Position numbers and translations under genes: made by a program
Shown: positions 11,179 through 24,300 of the stretch, in pieces
Layout of the letters: each line of letters begins with the position of its first letter
Numbering within the stretch: position 1 is the first letter of the stretch
Origin: Calliphora vicina
Taxonomy: Eukaryota; Arthropoda; Insecta; Diptera; Calliphoridae
DNA: 64,000 nucleotides
Direction of reading: 5' to 3'
NCBI RefSeq assembly: GCF_958450345.1
Contig: NC_088781.1
Location: forward strand, 46,115,357 to 46,179,356
Notes under the pieces: model-generated
What the model saw: only the letters and a program-made list of their open reading frames with translations
Told to the model about the DNA's origin: nothing
Databases searched by the model: none

Positions 11179-12736
11179 CTATGTCATAAAAACAATAAAA
11201 AATATAAAGAAAAATATTAAAACACCAAATATCTTAATCATTAGCCAACGATTTTTCGATACTGATTGGAAATATTTCAAAATTTCTCCATGGGCCGCCT
11301 CAATGTTTAATTCCGCGTCCTGTATGTTAGTATCAATGCGTTCAACAATTTCCTCTTGCTCTTTGACCATGTGAGCCAACTGCTGGAATATACCGCCCAA
11401 TTCAACAATAGTAGATTCAATATTCTGCATAGTCTCTGCTCGTTGTTGTACATAATTGTCTGATTCATCGTATAAGGCGATCTGTTGCTGGGTTTGTATT
11501 CTGGCTGGTGGTCCCAGCAGTGGTTGTGTATCACTTGTCGCTGACATATCAATACTAACCGCTTGATTCTCTTCACTTAAGAGTAGAGAACCCTGTTTAG
11601 CTGTGGACGATGATACTGAATTTACGGAGAGTTGGCCTTGAGCGAATTGATCACGTCTGTTTTTCTGATGTTTTAGATTTTCCGTACGTACTTCTAGAAT
11701 CTGTTTGAAGTCAGTGCTCATACTGGCCAGTTTAGATTGTAGGGCTAAGACCATGTTGGAGGAATGTGATACCAAATGCTTGCCATTGTTAGTACGACGC
11801 TGATCTTTAGATATTTCCTGCAAACGTGCAATTTGTTGATTCAATGCATTTAAATCACCTTTAATGATGTAGGTAAGTTCTTGGATCTCCTGGGGTCGAT
11901 CATCAAATAGACTCTTCTTTTTAGCCACTAAATAAAACAATTAAATCAATAAAAGACATTTTTCAATTCCATTGATACTCACACAAAGTTAACTTCTCCA
12001 ATTTGGCATAAGTACTGGCAATATTTTTGCCAATCATCTTTGCCACCATCATAAAGTCCGAATAGCTTTGTACTTGTTTAGCCTTGCGTGGATCCCGTAT
12101 ATTAACAGCTCTCGATATGTTACGAGACTGAAGCGATCTAATCGCATTGTTAAATTCGCCCGTACGATCTCTGGCTGCCATGACTACTACACTTTCCTTG
12201 TCAAACAATTCCTCAAAGTCGTCGTCGAGTTCTTGAATGGGATGAGCTTTATTCGTAAAGTTGTTATTATCGTATAAACCAGTTACTCCTGATGTTGTTT
12301 CAGTAGAATCCTGATAGTTGCCAGTTACAACAGCCGCAGCAGCAGTTAGAGGTTGTTGTATAAATGTGCGCAAAGCTTGTCCCGAAGTGGCCTGAATACG
12401 ATTGGACAGTGAACGTAAATTCCACTGACGTCCTGCTTTGCCGTACTTATCGTCTGCGTCGTCTATAGGCACTTGGTTATTGGGATATCCAAAATTGTCT
12501 CCTATATGTATGGAAGATTGTTGTGGTTGCTGCTGCTGATAAGCAGCGGAATTTAGTAAAGGTGTTGTTGCTGTAGAGCCACCAACGCCACCGTTTGCTG
12601 GTACAAATAGAGGATTTTGTGGATAGTTAATATTAATTGTATTTTGGTGCTGCTGCTGTTGTTGTGCTATTAGAGGATAACCCTCTTCCTGTGTTCCCGT
12701 AGTATCGTGTTGATGTAGACGTCGTCGTGTTTGCAT
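11179..12736 (-). CDS. Syx5: Syntaxin 5, ER-Golgi Qa-SNARE
   Basis: Two minus-strand exons (11983-12736 and 11179-11927) join in frame to 500 residues. The conserved part begins with MAARDRTGEF at residue 186 (codon at 12179-12181), followed by the syntaxin-5 N-terminal helices and KLEKLTLLAKKKSLFDD across the splice. A Qa-SNARE motif spans about 410-472 (with GGIFQQLAHMVKEQEE), and a C-terminal anchor spans 479-500. The first 185 residues are low-complexity, rich in Gln and Asn. Vertebrate STX5 makes long and short forms from two start codons, the long one carrying an ER-retrieval signal. Here an RRR cluster at residues 4-6 and a second Met at 186 suggest the same arrangement (inference). 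The protein drives fusion of ER-derived vesicles with the cis-Golgi and intra-Golgi traffic. Confidence 0.93.
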
Positions 12737-13663
12737 CTCATAATCTACAACTGCCCAATGATGCAGTAATCTCTGGCCTCATATATCCGCTTTTAATACA
12801 GCAACCACTAACTACTATTATAAATATTCACTTTGTGAGTTTTGAGTGAACCTTGTCTTTTCTATCAATCACAACAAAAATATTCGTCATGCAATTATTT
12901 TTTTTCTTTTTTGTAAATATTTTTATAAGGGTCACCCTGTACGTTGTTTTTTATTTTTTTCTTCGTCTTTGTACTACTCCCTAGTATTCGATTACAATTT
13001 ATGTATTATTCGTTTTAGAGCTTAATTTTTACATTCATTATTCAAGTATCACTATTTTCTGGTAGTTTATAATGTTAATTTTCACAAATCATATAATTTA
13101 TTTATTGAATTAACAATTTATTACTGGTATTTGATAAAGTATTGCGAAAATTTCGTAGGGAAGAAATAAAAACCAATACACTAATGAATTGATACGTGGT
13201 ATAACAGCTGTCAACACAATGGAGAATTGTGACAAATAATTTAAGTGATGCTAACTTTTTGTATAGAGGGAACAGCGAAAAGCTGCAAATACAAATTTTA
13301 GAATATTTTTTTAATATTTCTACTCCTAAGGAAATATTACCCCCGTATGACCCTTTTTAAAATGACAAAATTAATACTTAACTGTTTTTAATACAAATCT
13401 TAATTTAAAAATTAATAAATTTATTTGCTACGGTTTCTAACCATTTTTTATTAATAAGTGCAATAATATGGCTACTCTATTCGATAAATGACATTTCTTT
13501 TTTCAATTTCTCATTCTCCCATACTTCATCACATCTTTCTGCGGCCTGCATAAATTTCATTGAAACAAAAAATTCTAATTTTTTTTAACCAAAATTTTAA
13601 CGACGTGCCAATTAATGAACAACTAATTTAATTAATTAACCATATAGTAAAAATATTAAAATA
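12737..13663. promoter_or_regulatory. Divergent promoter region between Syx5 and the TMEM147 gene
   Basis: The two genes diverge from this 0.93-kb AT-rich interval, so both promoters should lie in it. No specific element could be assigned. There is no open frame and no recognisable repeat. Confidence 0.5.
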
Positions 13664-14588
13664 ATGACTTTATATCATTTTGGTAATTGTTTAGCACTGG
13701 TTTATGTGCCATATTACATGACCTATAAATACTCCGGCTTGTAAGTGCTCAAAAAAAAAAATGCAAATTCAATTGAAAAAATATATAATAAATTATTTAA
13801 TTCAGATCTGAATATGGAGCCTTTTGGAAGTGCATACAGGCTGGCGGTATATATGTGTTTACACAGTTGTGTAAAATGTTGGTTTTAGCCACGTTTTTCG
13901 ACTCGGATTCCTTAAGTAGTACAACGGGAGATTTTAATTTTTTGGCTGTAAGTGTGTTAGTTACTATTTGGAAGGGGAGGGGGGAAGTGTTACTTTTTTT
14001 TATCTTAAGATTAAAGCTTATCTGTTTGTGATTTGTTTAATTATGTTTTTAGGAATTCTTACGTTGCAGTGTGGATATAGCTGATTTATTAGGGTTTGCT
14101 TTGATTCTATCACGCATTCCCGGTAAGGGTCACAGCAAATTAATAACAGCCGGCTTAGGTTGGGCTGCTGCTGAAGTGCTTTTATCAAGAGGTATTATGC
14201 TGTGGGTTGGTGCTCGAGGCACTGAATTCAGCTGGATTTATATACAAAAATGTTTAGAGTCAAATGTTTTACTGGTGAGCTACAAAATTCCGTTAAAATA
14301 ATTATTTGTTTTACAATTCTAGTTTCATTTATTTAACAGATTCAACATATAACCACCGCTACTTTGGTTTGGTTATTCACCCGTCATGATTTAAATAAGG
14401 CTTTGAAGCCTTTGGTTACTATTCTATTAGTAGTCACCATATTCAAGGGAGTTTGGCTCGAAGGTCTCTTAAGCGTATTGACTTTTGGCCTTTGGTCGTC
14501 TATTGCTGTTAAGGCCTTGATCTCCTCTTTGATAGGATTCGTCACCTTACACGTTTATTCAGGTTTAGCTCAAAAAATTGGTATTTAA
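13664..14588 (+). CDS. TMEM147 homologue, ER multi-pass membrane protein
   Basis: Four exons (13664-13740, 13806-13947, 14053-14274, 14340-14588) join in frame to 229 residues; human TMEM147 has 224. The start MTLYHFGNCLALVYVPYYMT, the segment GAFWKCIQAGGIYVFTQLCK and the loop SRIPGKGHSKLITAGLGWA are family landmarks. About seven hydrophobic segments are spaced along the whole length. TMEM147 works with Nicalin and NOMO in the BOS complex at the Sec61 translocon, which helps multi-pass proteins insert into the ER membrane. The ORF fragments visible at 14071 and 14364 are single exons of this gene. A poly(A) signal lies just past the stop (near 14642). No defect is seen. Confidence 0.9.
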
Positions 14589-15540
14589 GTTTCTATGTTC
14601 CATATAAATATTTAAATTTTATTATTTGTTTAGTTAAATGAAATAAAGCAATCGATTTTTCCAATTATTACTTTAAAAAAATGCAAATATATTCCGTAAA
14701 TTTTAAAAGTGTTAGAAAATATGTATAAAAAATACTAAACAGTATATAAATTAGAAGAAAAGAAATAAAAAGATAAGTTTTAAAAGAATATTTTAGAGTT
14801 TCTGTTAAAATTTGTGTATATAATTTAAAATAGTTTTATCACGCAATGCAGCAGCTTAAAAACTATTTAAAAAAAAGCTGCCACAAACTAACCATCTGTG
14901 TTAAATGGCTAAGAAATAATTGAACATGGGTAAATTTTCTAAAAAAAAATTTCAATTTAAATTTTCAACCAAATTATTTTAATTGGCTACTTTTCAACCG
15001 ATCTTGCTGATTTCGCAGCCAACAAATTTTTAACCCCAAGAACAGAGTACACTAAAGGTATAGCGAAAATAGCACTCATAGCGAAAATACCATGAATAGG
15101 TTAGGTTAAGATATCTTAAAGAAGGTACAAGATATGACAGAATTTACCCTGAATTCAGTTTTTTTCTGAATTCGGGGTAAATTCTGATGTCAGATTCGGT
15201 ATACCCTTGTCCATGGGTCTCGACTTTTTTTAATTTTGTCAGCCTGTGTTTTTAATAGCAAAATGCTCAAAGTATCTCTGAAATATTTATACAAGTAGTA
15301 ATCAGATAGATCATCTGGAGGATGAAAATTTGATTTTTATTATTTATTATAATTCAGTTTGAAAATATACAAATATTTAAATCTAAAAAAAACAGGTTTA
15401 CATAAGAATATGTAAATGTATTAAGAACTATTTAACAAATATAACTTTAACAATATCTTAAACTATGTATATAGAAAACAAAAAACTTAACAATTTTAAA
15501 TACAAAAGAGATCTTAAGGAAATTGCAGGAAAACAACTTC
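14589..15540. other. Convergent spacer between the TMEM147 gene and the kleisin gene
   Basis: This 0.95-kb AT-rich stretch holds the 3' ends of two converging genes. About 15050-15230 contains a short palindromic element (listed next) near the words 'gcactcatagcgaaaata' and 'ggtatacccttg', which look like debris of dispersed repeats. Confidence 0.5.
15139..15184. repeat. Perfect-looking hairpin (arms about 19 bp)
   Basis: The arms GAATTTACCCTGAATTCAG and CTGAATTCGGGGTAAATTC pair with one G-T position around a T-only loop. It may be the relic of a small inverted-repeat element. Its position just beyond two gene 3' ends would also allow a role in transcript ending, but nothing in the sequence supports that directly. 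Confidence 0.55.
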
Positions 15541-18500
15541 TCAATATGGAGGAAGATTTTTTGTTAATCCGCTTTCTATAGCTTTGCCCATTAAAATATT
15601 TTGTAAGGCAATAGTTTTAGGAAATTTTGTTAGAAACACAAACTGTTTTTTAGATAAATCTGTGAACAATAACATTTGTGTGTGTGTTAAGCATTAACAA
15701 ATAAAATTTGCCAGATATAAAATTAAAATTATACTTACTTAAAAGAGAATAAAATCCTAGAGCTCTATCAATTTGATTTCCGGCTAACTTGAAAAGTGTT
15801 GTTGCCGCAATTTCATTTGTTTCATTAAAACGCCACATGTTTAATAGATTTATCATTACACCATAAGGGCGCCACATATCATGGCCATGCGAATTCAACT
15901 ACACATATTAAACGAAAATTCTTAAAAAATTGTATTCCATATTAAAAGACAAACATACCGGCTCCTTAATGTTAGGGGTTTCTTGATTTTGTATTTCTTG
16001 ATTTATATTGTAAATAGCATTGTTATCAGCCATTACATCTGTATTTAAATATTCATCAAGTTTATTTAAATCAGCTTCTGGCTGAGCTGCAGACTTCTTT
16101 CTGCTTCTTGATTTATTTGCTTTTTGTAGTGCAGCATCTTTGATACATTTCCATTTTGGATATATTTCAGAAGCCCATTTCTCGTTATAGTTGATTTTAA
16201 AAATATCACGTAGTAAATTTAAATATTCTCGTTCAAATTCTTCTCGTGAAACATAAATCTTTTGTTTTAAGGTTAAAGACAACTTTAAGGATCTGGGGGA
16301 GGGAGTTAATTTCATAGGTTGTAGTTTTAAATAAGGGCTAATCAATCAGTAGGAAAATATATCTGCATTCGGTTTAAAGAAAGTTTAAACTTGTGTTATT
16401 AAACGCACAAAATAAGGCGTTTAAACTTTAAACCTGACTGAAATCAAAACTTACCTTCTATTAAATCTAGTTAATAGTTCCAAAGCTGTTAGGTACTTTT
16501 TAGCTTTATATGTTTTTAAGATTCTTGTTCTAACCAATTTCTTTGAAAGTTTGGTATTCTTCATTTCCTCTATATACTCCGATGTATCAATTTTGGTGCA
16601 CTCATCAATAATTAATTTAAAATTTTTCTTTTTCATTCCTAAACCTTTAGATATTCGATTAATCTCAACATCTGGTTCCGGTTTAATTCTATTAATCTCA
16701 ATGAAATCATTGTTACCAATAACATTTTGTTGTAAAACATTTCCAGGGGTCTCTATATCTTCCATAAATTCGTTTTCAGGAAATGTATTGGTATAATTTG
16801 TGGGAGTAATAGATCTAAAAGTTGGAATAATATTAAAATCTGATTGTTCAAAAACCTTGAAAAAGTATACCTTTTTAAAGGTGATGTTTTTAATGCGTTT
16901 GTTGTTAGTGCTGCAGTTTCATTGTTTACAGATTCTGCAAAGGAATTAATTTTTTTAATTGAATTTCACAAAAATATAATCACTCAAAAATTTAATCAAT
17001 TCTATTACAAATTAATTCCATTTTGAATTATTCGACGATGTACGAATCGAATTAAGATTTTAGTGAATTAAGCTCAAATTGAATTAATTCGATGATCTGG
17101 TACCAAACATTCAATAGTTCTTTAAATTACCTTGTATAACACGACTCTGTTTAATGGCTGACTCCTGTGTACAGGTTGACTTGAAATTAAACAAAATAAA
17201 ACGTCCGTTTGTCAGTTGAAATCAATTTTTTTTGAGCCTACACATATTGAAATTGGCTGCTAATTATCAATCCTTCTACTTACCTTACGTTTCTTTGGGG
17301 TTTTCTTAACATTAAAACTAGAATTTTCTGTAATAAAAAAGAATAAAAAGTAACTATTTAAAAAAATATATATTTCCTAACCTCCAAAAAAATTTAAAAA
17401 CTCTGCAATTTCTTCGTGAGTAGCTTCTCCAAATCCACTATCTTCATCTACTACATCTGGCGTGCACTGTATTGTAGCACTAATTTCTCTTATAGTTATC
17501 TCTCGAATTTGAAATTGTGTAATTGAACGCGAAACAGTTTGGGAAGACTTTTTACAAAAGAAAAAAAAATAAATTTAAAGTTGTATTTAAAACTAATTGA
17601 TTTACCTCTCCCAGTGATTTTTGCATGGGTTCTTGTGTTAATTTTTCTAAATCATCCAATAGTTCAGAATAGTTTGTAGAAAAATATGACTTATCAGTAG
17701 ATTCGGTTAATGTGAAACGACGTTTTTTAATAAGTTTTTGTGACTTTAAGCTGTAAATGTTTTTTTAAAGTAATAATTAATAATTAAATAAATTTGTTAG
17801 TACCTACCTTGATTTTCTTTTAGAGGCTTCCAAATGTTTAATCTCGTAATTGCAACTGCGCGTAAGTAAATCTTGAGATAAACCTTAATTAAACGGGAAA
17901 AAAACAAGAGTTTCAAAAAGTTTAAAAACGTATTGAAGGATTATTTATACTGTTTAGTTAAACAAGCAGATCGTTTAAGCCAAATATATAGAAAAACAAG
18001 TATTTCTTCTAGTTTAAACAAGAAATAGATATTCTACATCCGAAAAACTAAGCCTCAATCAATCGAGCTAAAACCAATGTCAATTGAAAACAAAATAACT
18101 CGTTTGTATATTGTTTATTTAATAGTTAAGAACTAAATCAATTCAACAAACAGTATAAAAACCTTTCCCACATTAGAGTATTCTGTACACTACAGATTTT
18201 TCAACATAACCTCAACTTACGAAAGAGCGTATTGACCTGTTGCTGGTATATTTTTAATGTACCAAACCATATATTGGAGAAATCACGAAATGGTATATTG
18301 GATTCCCGAACCACACATTGTTTATCTTCATCTTCGACATCCTGGGAAGGCTCATAATTTGTGTTTTGGTTTTCGCTTAAAGCCAACCATAATTTTTCAC
18401 TAAAATATTTTGGAATGAAATTAAGTTAACTATTGCTTATGTTTAGTTTTAACATAATTACCAAGTTTTTGCAACATTTACCCTTTCTATATCGTAATTT

Positions 18501-18607
18501 TTTAATAATTTGGTCAAACCTTGGGTGCTCGACACTCCGGCTTGCCAACTGGGTGCAAATATATCAGAATCATGTTGTGGTATTATCAAAGATTGGCTAA
18601 AAGACAT
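15541..18607 (-). CDS. c(2)M: Divergent kleisin, probably meiotic C(2)M
   Basis: Twelve minus-strand exons join in frame to 613 residues: 18462-18607, 18221-18399, 17808-17883, 17606-17750, 17382-17547, 17284-17327, 17131-17179, 16871-16934, 16455-16814, 15959-16292, 15739-15898, 15541-15659. Near the N-terminus, KLWLALSEN (51-59) and NIWFGTLKIYQQQVN (91-105) match the Rad21/Rec8 pattern in which a WLA word is followed by a helix ending in RIY. Residues 357-366 (LIIDECTKID) match the central kleisin LI(V/I)D word. The last 90 residues (522-613) fit the C-terminal winged helix, with ATTLFKLAGNQIDRALGFYS. Kleisins bridge SMC heads. In Drosophila the divergent meiotic kleisin C(2)M helps build the synaptonemal complex. 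C(2)M rather than Rad21 is inferred from size, divergence and chromosome-arm context. The middle is acidic and Ser-rich. Confidence 0.7.
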
Positions 18608-20213
18608 ATTCTATATGGAAAAAAATATACTTTAATAACAAATTAAAACGTTAATGAAGTTTATTACATATTTACAGGAATATAAACAAATTTAAAAAAA
18701 AAATTACGTTTTATGCAATACAGGCGCCAAAAAATTTGCACATTAATAATGTTGCCAGATCATATTTTATTTTCCCCTAAAGTTCAGTTTTTCTTTAACT
18801 TTTAAAAAAATTATATGGGCATTTCCACAAAAATGTTCAATGTGACCGAAAATAAAAAGTTTCATAATCAAATGACTTTTTATCCGATTATATCTATATG
18901 CATGTGTGATTGTGCAAAAGTATGAATGTGTTGAGTTTTTCGAACTGCTAAGAAAGTATAAAACATTAAAATTTGTGACTTTGAAGTCATTATACAATGT
19001 TTATTGCTAATATATCGGAAACAACTAATCAAAAAAAACTATATTTTGCTCATAACATAGTGCTACAGATATGCTATCTAAAAATGTAAATAACAATACA
19101 AATTTGTCAGATTTCATTTTTTTCACTTTGCTTTCTATACCGTGGAAATGGCCATATAAATATGTATTTTTTATTTTTCTCCTAATAGAATGAATCCCAC
19201 AAACTGGCAACACTGCAGAAAAACTAAACAACCTGACATGGTTGTATATTTTTAGTATCAAAACATTTTCACATTTGTATTTTTAAGTATTAATTCCAGC
19301 GTTGCCAACTCAGTAGTATTAGCACTGTTTTTAGTGCTTTTTAAAATTTTCGACGGGAACAAATATTGAGACAGTGCTCGTTGCTTTTAAAATAACGAAA
19401 ATTAACTCCAACGATGTCCTTTTCGAAACCAATTACAGAATAAACCTCATAATTTCTATTCAACATGTAGAATTTTGTGAAAAGTGTTTAAGAAATTGTG
19501 ATTTTTTTAATTGTGTTTAAATATAGTTTGATTATTTGTAAGAAAAATTTAATTTTATAAAATTTTATGATACAAATTAATTTATCCATAGGTTCGGTCG
19601 AACACATAATGTCGAACTAATAAAGTACGTTTTCAATTATACATTTCCTACAAAGCCAAACAAAAGTTAATTATAAAAAATTAAATCGAAATATCTAGGA
19701 CAACAATAAATTAATTTCTATTTTATTCAAGAAACAAATAATTAAATTTAATTATTGACGATAAATTAATCTATGTTGATTTTCAAATAAACTTGTAAAC
19801 TATAGAGAAAAACTATTAAAAATTAATTATTAATTCATATTGTAAAGTATCAGGGGTGGATAAAGTGTGATTTAATTTCATGAAAATTATATATATTTTT
19901 GGAGCTTTTTTACAAAAATTACGCGTTTGTTTTCATAAGTTCAGTGCTTTTTAAAATAAAAATGTTGACAACATTGCTGAAATCAAAAACCTCAGCGGCG
20001 TTAAATTAAATCTAGCTCTGACTTTGTAGTTATTAATTTAGTAAGAAATAGAAATTGTTGGTGCGGGAGGGTTTTCTTAGTGCTTTATGCATTTTTCGTG
20101 TTTTTAATAATATTTATAAAAGTTTTCATATAAAACTTGCAAAAACGTTTTCCTTTAATTAAATAAACCTATACACGGTTATATTCCAGTAAAAAAAAGA
20201 AACCTTTATTACA
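18608..20213. promoter_or_regulatory. Divergent 1.6-kb upstream region of the kleisin gene and GMF
   Basis: Both neighbours are transcribed away from this interval, so it should hold both promoters and the GMF 5' UTR (which may contain further non-coding exons). The sequence is AT-rich. The short open frames at 18767-18997 and 19025-19261 on the minus strand are low-complexity and resemble nothing I know. Confidence 0.5.
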
Positions 20214-21312
20214 ATGGTGAGTTGAAATGTATATTTTAACATAATTTATGTATTTTGCTTCTGTATCCATGAATCAATTTTTTGTAGTTTTGTTAAATGA
20301 CTAATTTTATATGTTTTCATTTAATTGATAAGGTGTGTTATTGTTTTGTATCTACAACCAACAAAAAAAATCTTTGTTTCCTTTTGTCTTCTAGATTCTT
20401 TGTGTGTATGTTTTTTTTTTGATAAAAGCCGATATTGAAAATAGTTTTTGTTATTGTTGTTGTTTTGCAGTCTATTTTATTGTTATTGCTTTTGCTTCTG
20501 TATATTTTCCGGTTTCTTTTACATTTATTTTTTTTGTATTTGTTCTTGTATTTATTAAATTTTGTTTTTGTTTTTTACAGGGTGATAGTAAGATTTGTGA
20601 TATAAGTGATGATGTGAGAGATGAATTAAAGAAATTTCGTTTTCGCAAAACTACAACCAATTCGGCTTTAATATGTAAGTATATTCTATATAACAAAAAA
20701 TGGTTTCTTTTTCCGGCACACCCCAAAAATTAAGAATTATATGACAATGTCATGGTAGCCGGAAATATGAAAACATTAGTAGAGTTCAATATTAAATGCA
20801 ACCGGCAATGCAATGCACATGCAAAATTTCATATTAATCTATTAAAAAACTCTAAATTTTATTTTATCAATGTTGGGAAGACAATTTGCTCTAAATATTG
20901 AACACATATTGTATAATAAATTATTTTTAAGTACGAAAATGATTTATTGAATAATGCTAAACCAATTAAATGAATGTATTTTTATTTAACAGTAAAAGTT
21001 GATCGTGAAAAGCAAATGGTCGTACTCGACGATATGCTAGATGATATTTCGCTTGAAGAGCTGCAAGAACAACTGCCAGGTCATCAGCCTCGCTATGTTA
21101 TTTACACCTATAAAATGATTCATGACGATTCGCGCATATCATATCCAATGTGTTTTATATTCTATACTCCACGTGACAGTCAAATTGAATTACAAATGAT
21201 GTATGCTTGCACTAAGAGTGCCCTGCAAAGAGAAGTAGATCTTACTCGAGTCTATGAAATACGTGAATTAGATGAATTGACCGAAGAATGGCTGAAAGAG
21301 AAACTCAAGTAA
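20214..21312 (+). CDS. GMF: Glia maturation factor (ADF-homology, Arp2/3 debranching)
   Basis: Three coding exons (20214-20216, 20581-20674, 20993-21312) give 138 residues, the family length. The first coding exon contributes only the ATG, which is followed directly by a consensus donor (ATG/GTGAGT). The second opens with GDSKICDISDDVRDELKKF. The third carries the landmarks DDISLEELQEQLPGHQPRYV and SQIELQMMYACTKSALQREV. The whole protein is one ADF-homology domain. GMF binds Arp2/3 rather than actin, removes actin branches and blocks new branching; in flies it acts with other ADF-H proteins in border-cell migration. The intron ORF at 20404-20733 is a read-through of intron 1. Start choice is fixed by the conserved second residue onward. 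Confidence 0.92.
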
Positions 21313-24300
21313 AACAAATAGTACAAGATTTATTTAAAAAAAATAAAGAAAACAATTAAGTATAATAACAACAAAAGACAGCCAATAAAGCAATATTTTA
21401 TAAAATAACAACAATATATAACTATACATATGTATAAAATGACCTCCATATACCAACGATTATATACCAAATTAAATTTTTTCGTAAAATAATTTTATAT
21501 ATATGGCAATTTTTTTATATTGTTAACATTTAAGTTTTACTACTTTAATGTAACTACATATTAGAAAAAAAAACAATTTCAGGAATTTTATTTTCCTACT
21601 TTAAAAATCTATGTATGTATTATTTTTTATTGGGTATATTTAATTTCACTCATTTAATATGATTTTCTTTCTAATGTATCAATTATTTCAAGATTTTTAT
21701 TTTAATTTAATTGAACTGAATTACTTTGTTCTCTCTATCTACAACTCAGTGAACAAAATACTTTTTTTTTTGTAAATTTTCTATTTGAAAAATATGATTA
21801 TAATTTTTTTTATTTAATTTGTTTTTTCATTAACGACAGAAGCTGAGCTTGCCAAATTTTTAATATTAATAAGTTTTTTTTTAATATTACAAAATTTACA
21901 AATAATTATAAAGAAATATGTATTGAAAAATAAAAATTTGCACTTTTATATAATTTAAATGAAATAAATAATATATTAATACAAAATAATAATGTGTTTT
22001 TTGTTTTATTTGTATTTATTGTCTTCAATAATATTATTTATTTGTACTATCAAGAGTACATTTATTTTGCCTCAAAAATAAATGCAAACTCAAAACTAGA
22101 AATAAAATTCCCCCTTTTTCCCAACATTAGGATACTAATTACTGTGAGTTATGTATTTTAAAGCCATTAATGAGTCTAGTAGAAAAGATAAGATATACAT
22201 TTTATATATCGCTGTAACAACGTCATAATTAAAAAAAAGTCGTTTCAAGAAAAAAGGGATTTGAATGTTTCATTACATTTTACTATTTCTTCAATAATTT
22301 TTCAACAAATCATGCGATTTCAGAAATAAAACCTGATTTAAATAGTAGATATTAATATCTTTCTAATCTGTATTTAACCCAAATTTTTACTTGTCAAATA
22401 TACGAGAAAACATGAATTTTATTTTGACGTTTACAACGAAAAAACACGCTCATACAAAAAATAATTTACTTTTTTTAAAACTGATAAAACTATATGAAAG
22501 GCTAAATAAAGGCGCATATTTTGTATTACTCAGTTCAAAACACCCGGATTTTGAGTTATGACGTTGTTGCAGCAAATGAGCGATATAAGGAGTAGGAAAT
22601 TTTGTCTTCTTTTAAAAAATATATAAACTTTTTAAAAATTAAAAAATTCATAGATGAGTTTTTGCTCTTAAAAAAAACCATCAATTCCCATAAACTTAAA
22701 AAATCCCAAAAATGTGATTTTTTTAGTAATACCCATTGCCGGGGTAACAATCTTGTTGAGGTGGGAGGGTTTACTGGGAGGGTAGCTGGGATTACAGCTA
22801 TGGTTTTCAGGGACGAATGAGAACGCGTCTGAGATGAGGGTCTTACCCTAACGGAGGTTCATGCCAGGATAATTGAGCATGAAGGTAGGTTAGGGTTTGG
22901 ATGTGGAAGTTATTCTGGAATTATCGAGAGACTCTGCTGGTGAATCGAGTACCATTCAAAAATTCAAGGAGATGGCTACATTACATTACGGTCGTTTAAC
23001 CCAGCCGTTACTTTAAATAGCCAATTCAAATATAACGAACTATTGTAAAAAATACTACTCTACCAACACTGTTCTTTTGTTATCTAAAACGTTCTTATCT
23101 AAATTTTTGCTGCCTTTTTAATTTCACAATGTTCCATTCCACAACGTCGCACGATAGTCATAACAACTTTGTTATGGCAACGAACTAATCGACAAAACGT
23201 AATTTACAAAAATTGAACAGTACTGACGGAAAAATTTTTAGTCAAAATATTTTCATAAAAAAATCAAATTAAATCGTTAATATAATTAATAAAACCGGTG
23301 CAAACGTAAAGAGAAATATATATTTAATAAAATAAATAACGAGATAAGCTAAAAAATCTGGAATAAACAGCAAAAATAAAGAAAATTCCGATAACAATTT
23401 GAAGTGTAATATAGTTGGTAGAAGAAAAAAAAGTGCAAGACAAGTATAAGAAAAAAGAAGAAGAAAAGCCCAACAATAAAAAAAGTAAAGAAGGCAAGAG
23501 CAGAGCAGAGAGTGCAAAGTGTAGTTAACGAAATGGAAATAAATTTTTAGAAATTCCAAGAAACCTTTTGTTACAACTCCTGTTTATATATTTTATTGTT
23601 TCGGTTTGTTTGATTTGGAAAAACAAAAGTTTTGTTGCAAATGCAACGTAATCAATATTGTCGTTAGAAAAACCACAACAAATCAATTGTAAGTTCTATT
23701 ATAAAGTTTTTTTTTTGGTAAATCTATAAGCAATTTGTGTATAGTTATTTCGTTTATCATTATTTCTTTCTTGGAGGACGACCTTTGCCTCAATATGTTT
23801 TATTTTATTTTTTTCTTGCTTTCGATTATTTTAATGTGCATTAACAGTTTTTGTTGTTGCTTTCATCGTATCGCTTACGTGTTGACAGAGCATTGAAGTA
23901 GTGCAGTCTTAAGTTGGGCTTTTAAATATTTTCTAGTTTTATATCAGAAAGCATTAACAGGTAAGGTGTATACCGAAATGCTAGCTTTTGTACAAATAAG
24001 TAAACAAATGTTTCTACTCCATTCTAGTTGTGTTCTAAAGCTAATAATTAGATTTACTTTCAAAATATTCCTGAGATACCTGATTGCATTCTCCATATAG
24101 CTAGAAAAACCGTGACCTTGATGTCAAGAGGCCAGGGTTATTGTTAATTTTCTTCTAGTTGTGCTTATTGTGGGTTCATTATCACTGATAAAGATTATTC
24201 TGTAATTTATAAAACATTTCATTGTCATTCCACTTTCTTTACAGTCAGTCAGTCGTTTCGTGTACTCTTTGTCAGCTGTTGATTTTTCAATTTTACATTC

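Noticed and set aside
20404..20733. 109-residue hydrophobic ORF before and into GMF exon 2
   Set aside because: It starts in T-rich intron sequence and ends past the donor of the second exon; the GMF reading explains the conserved part.
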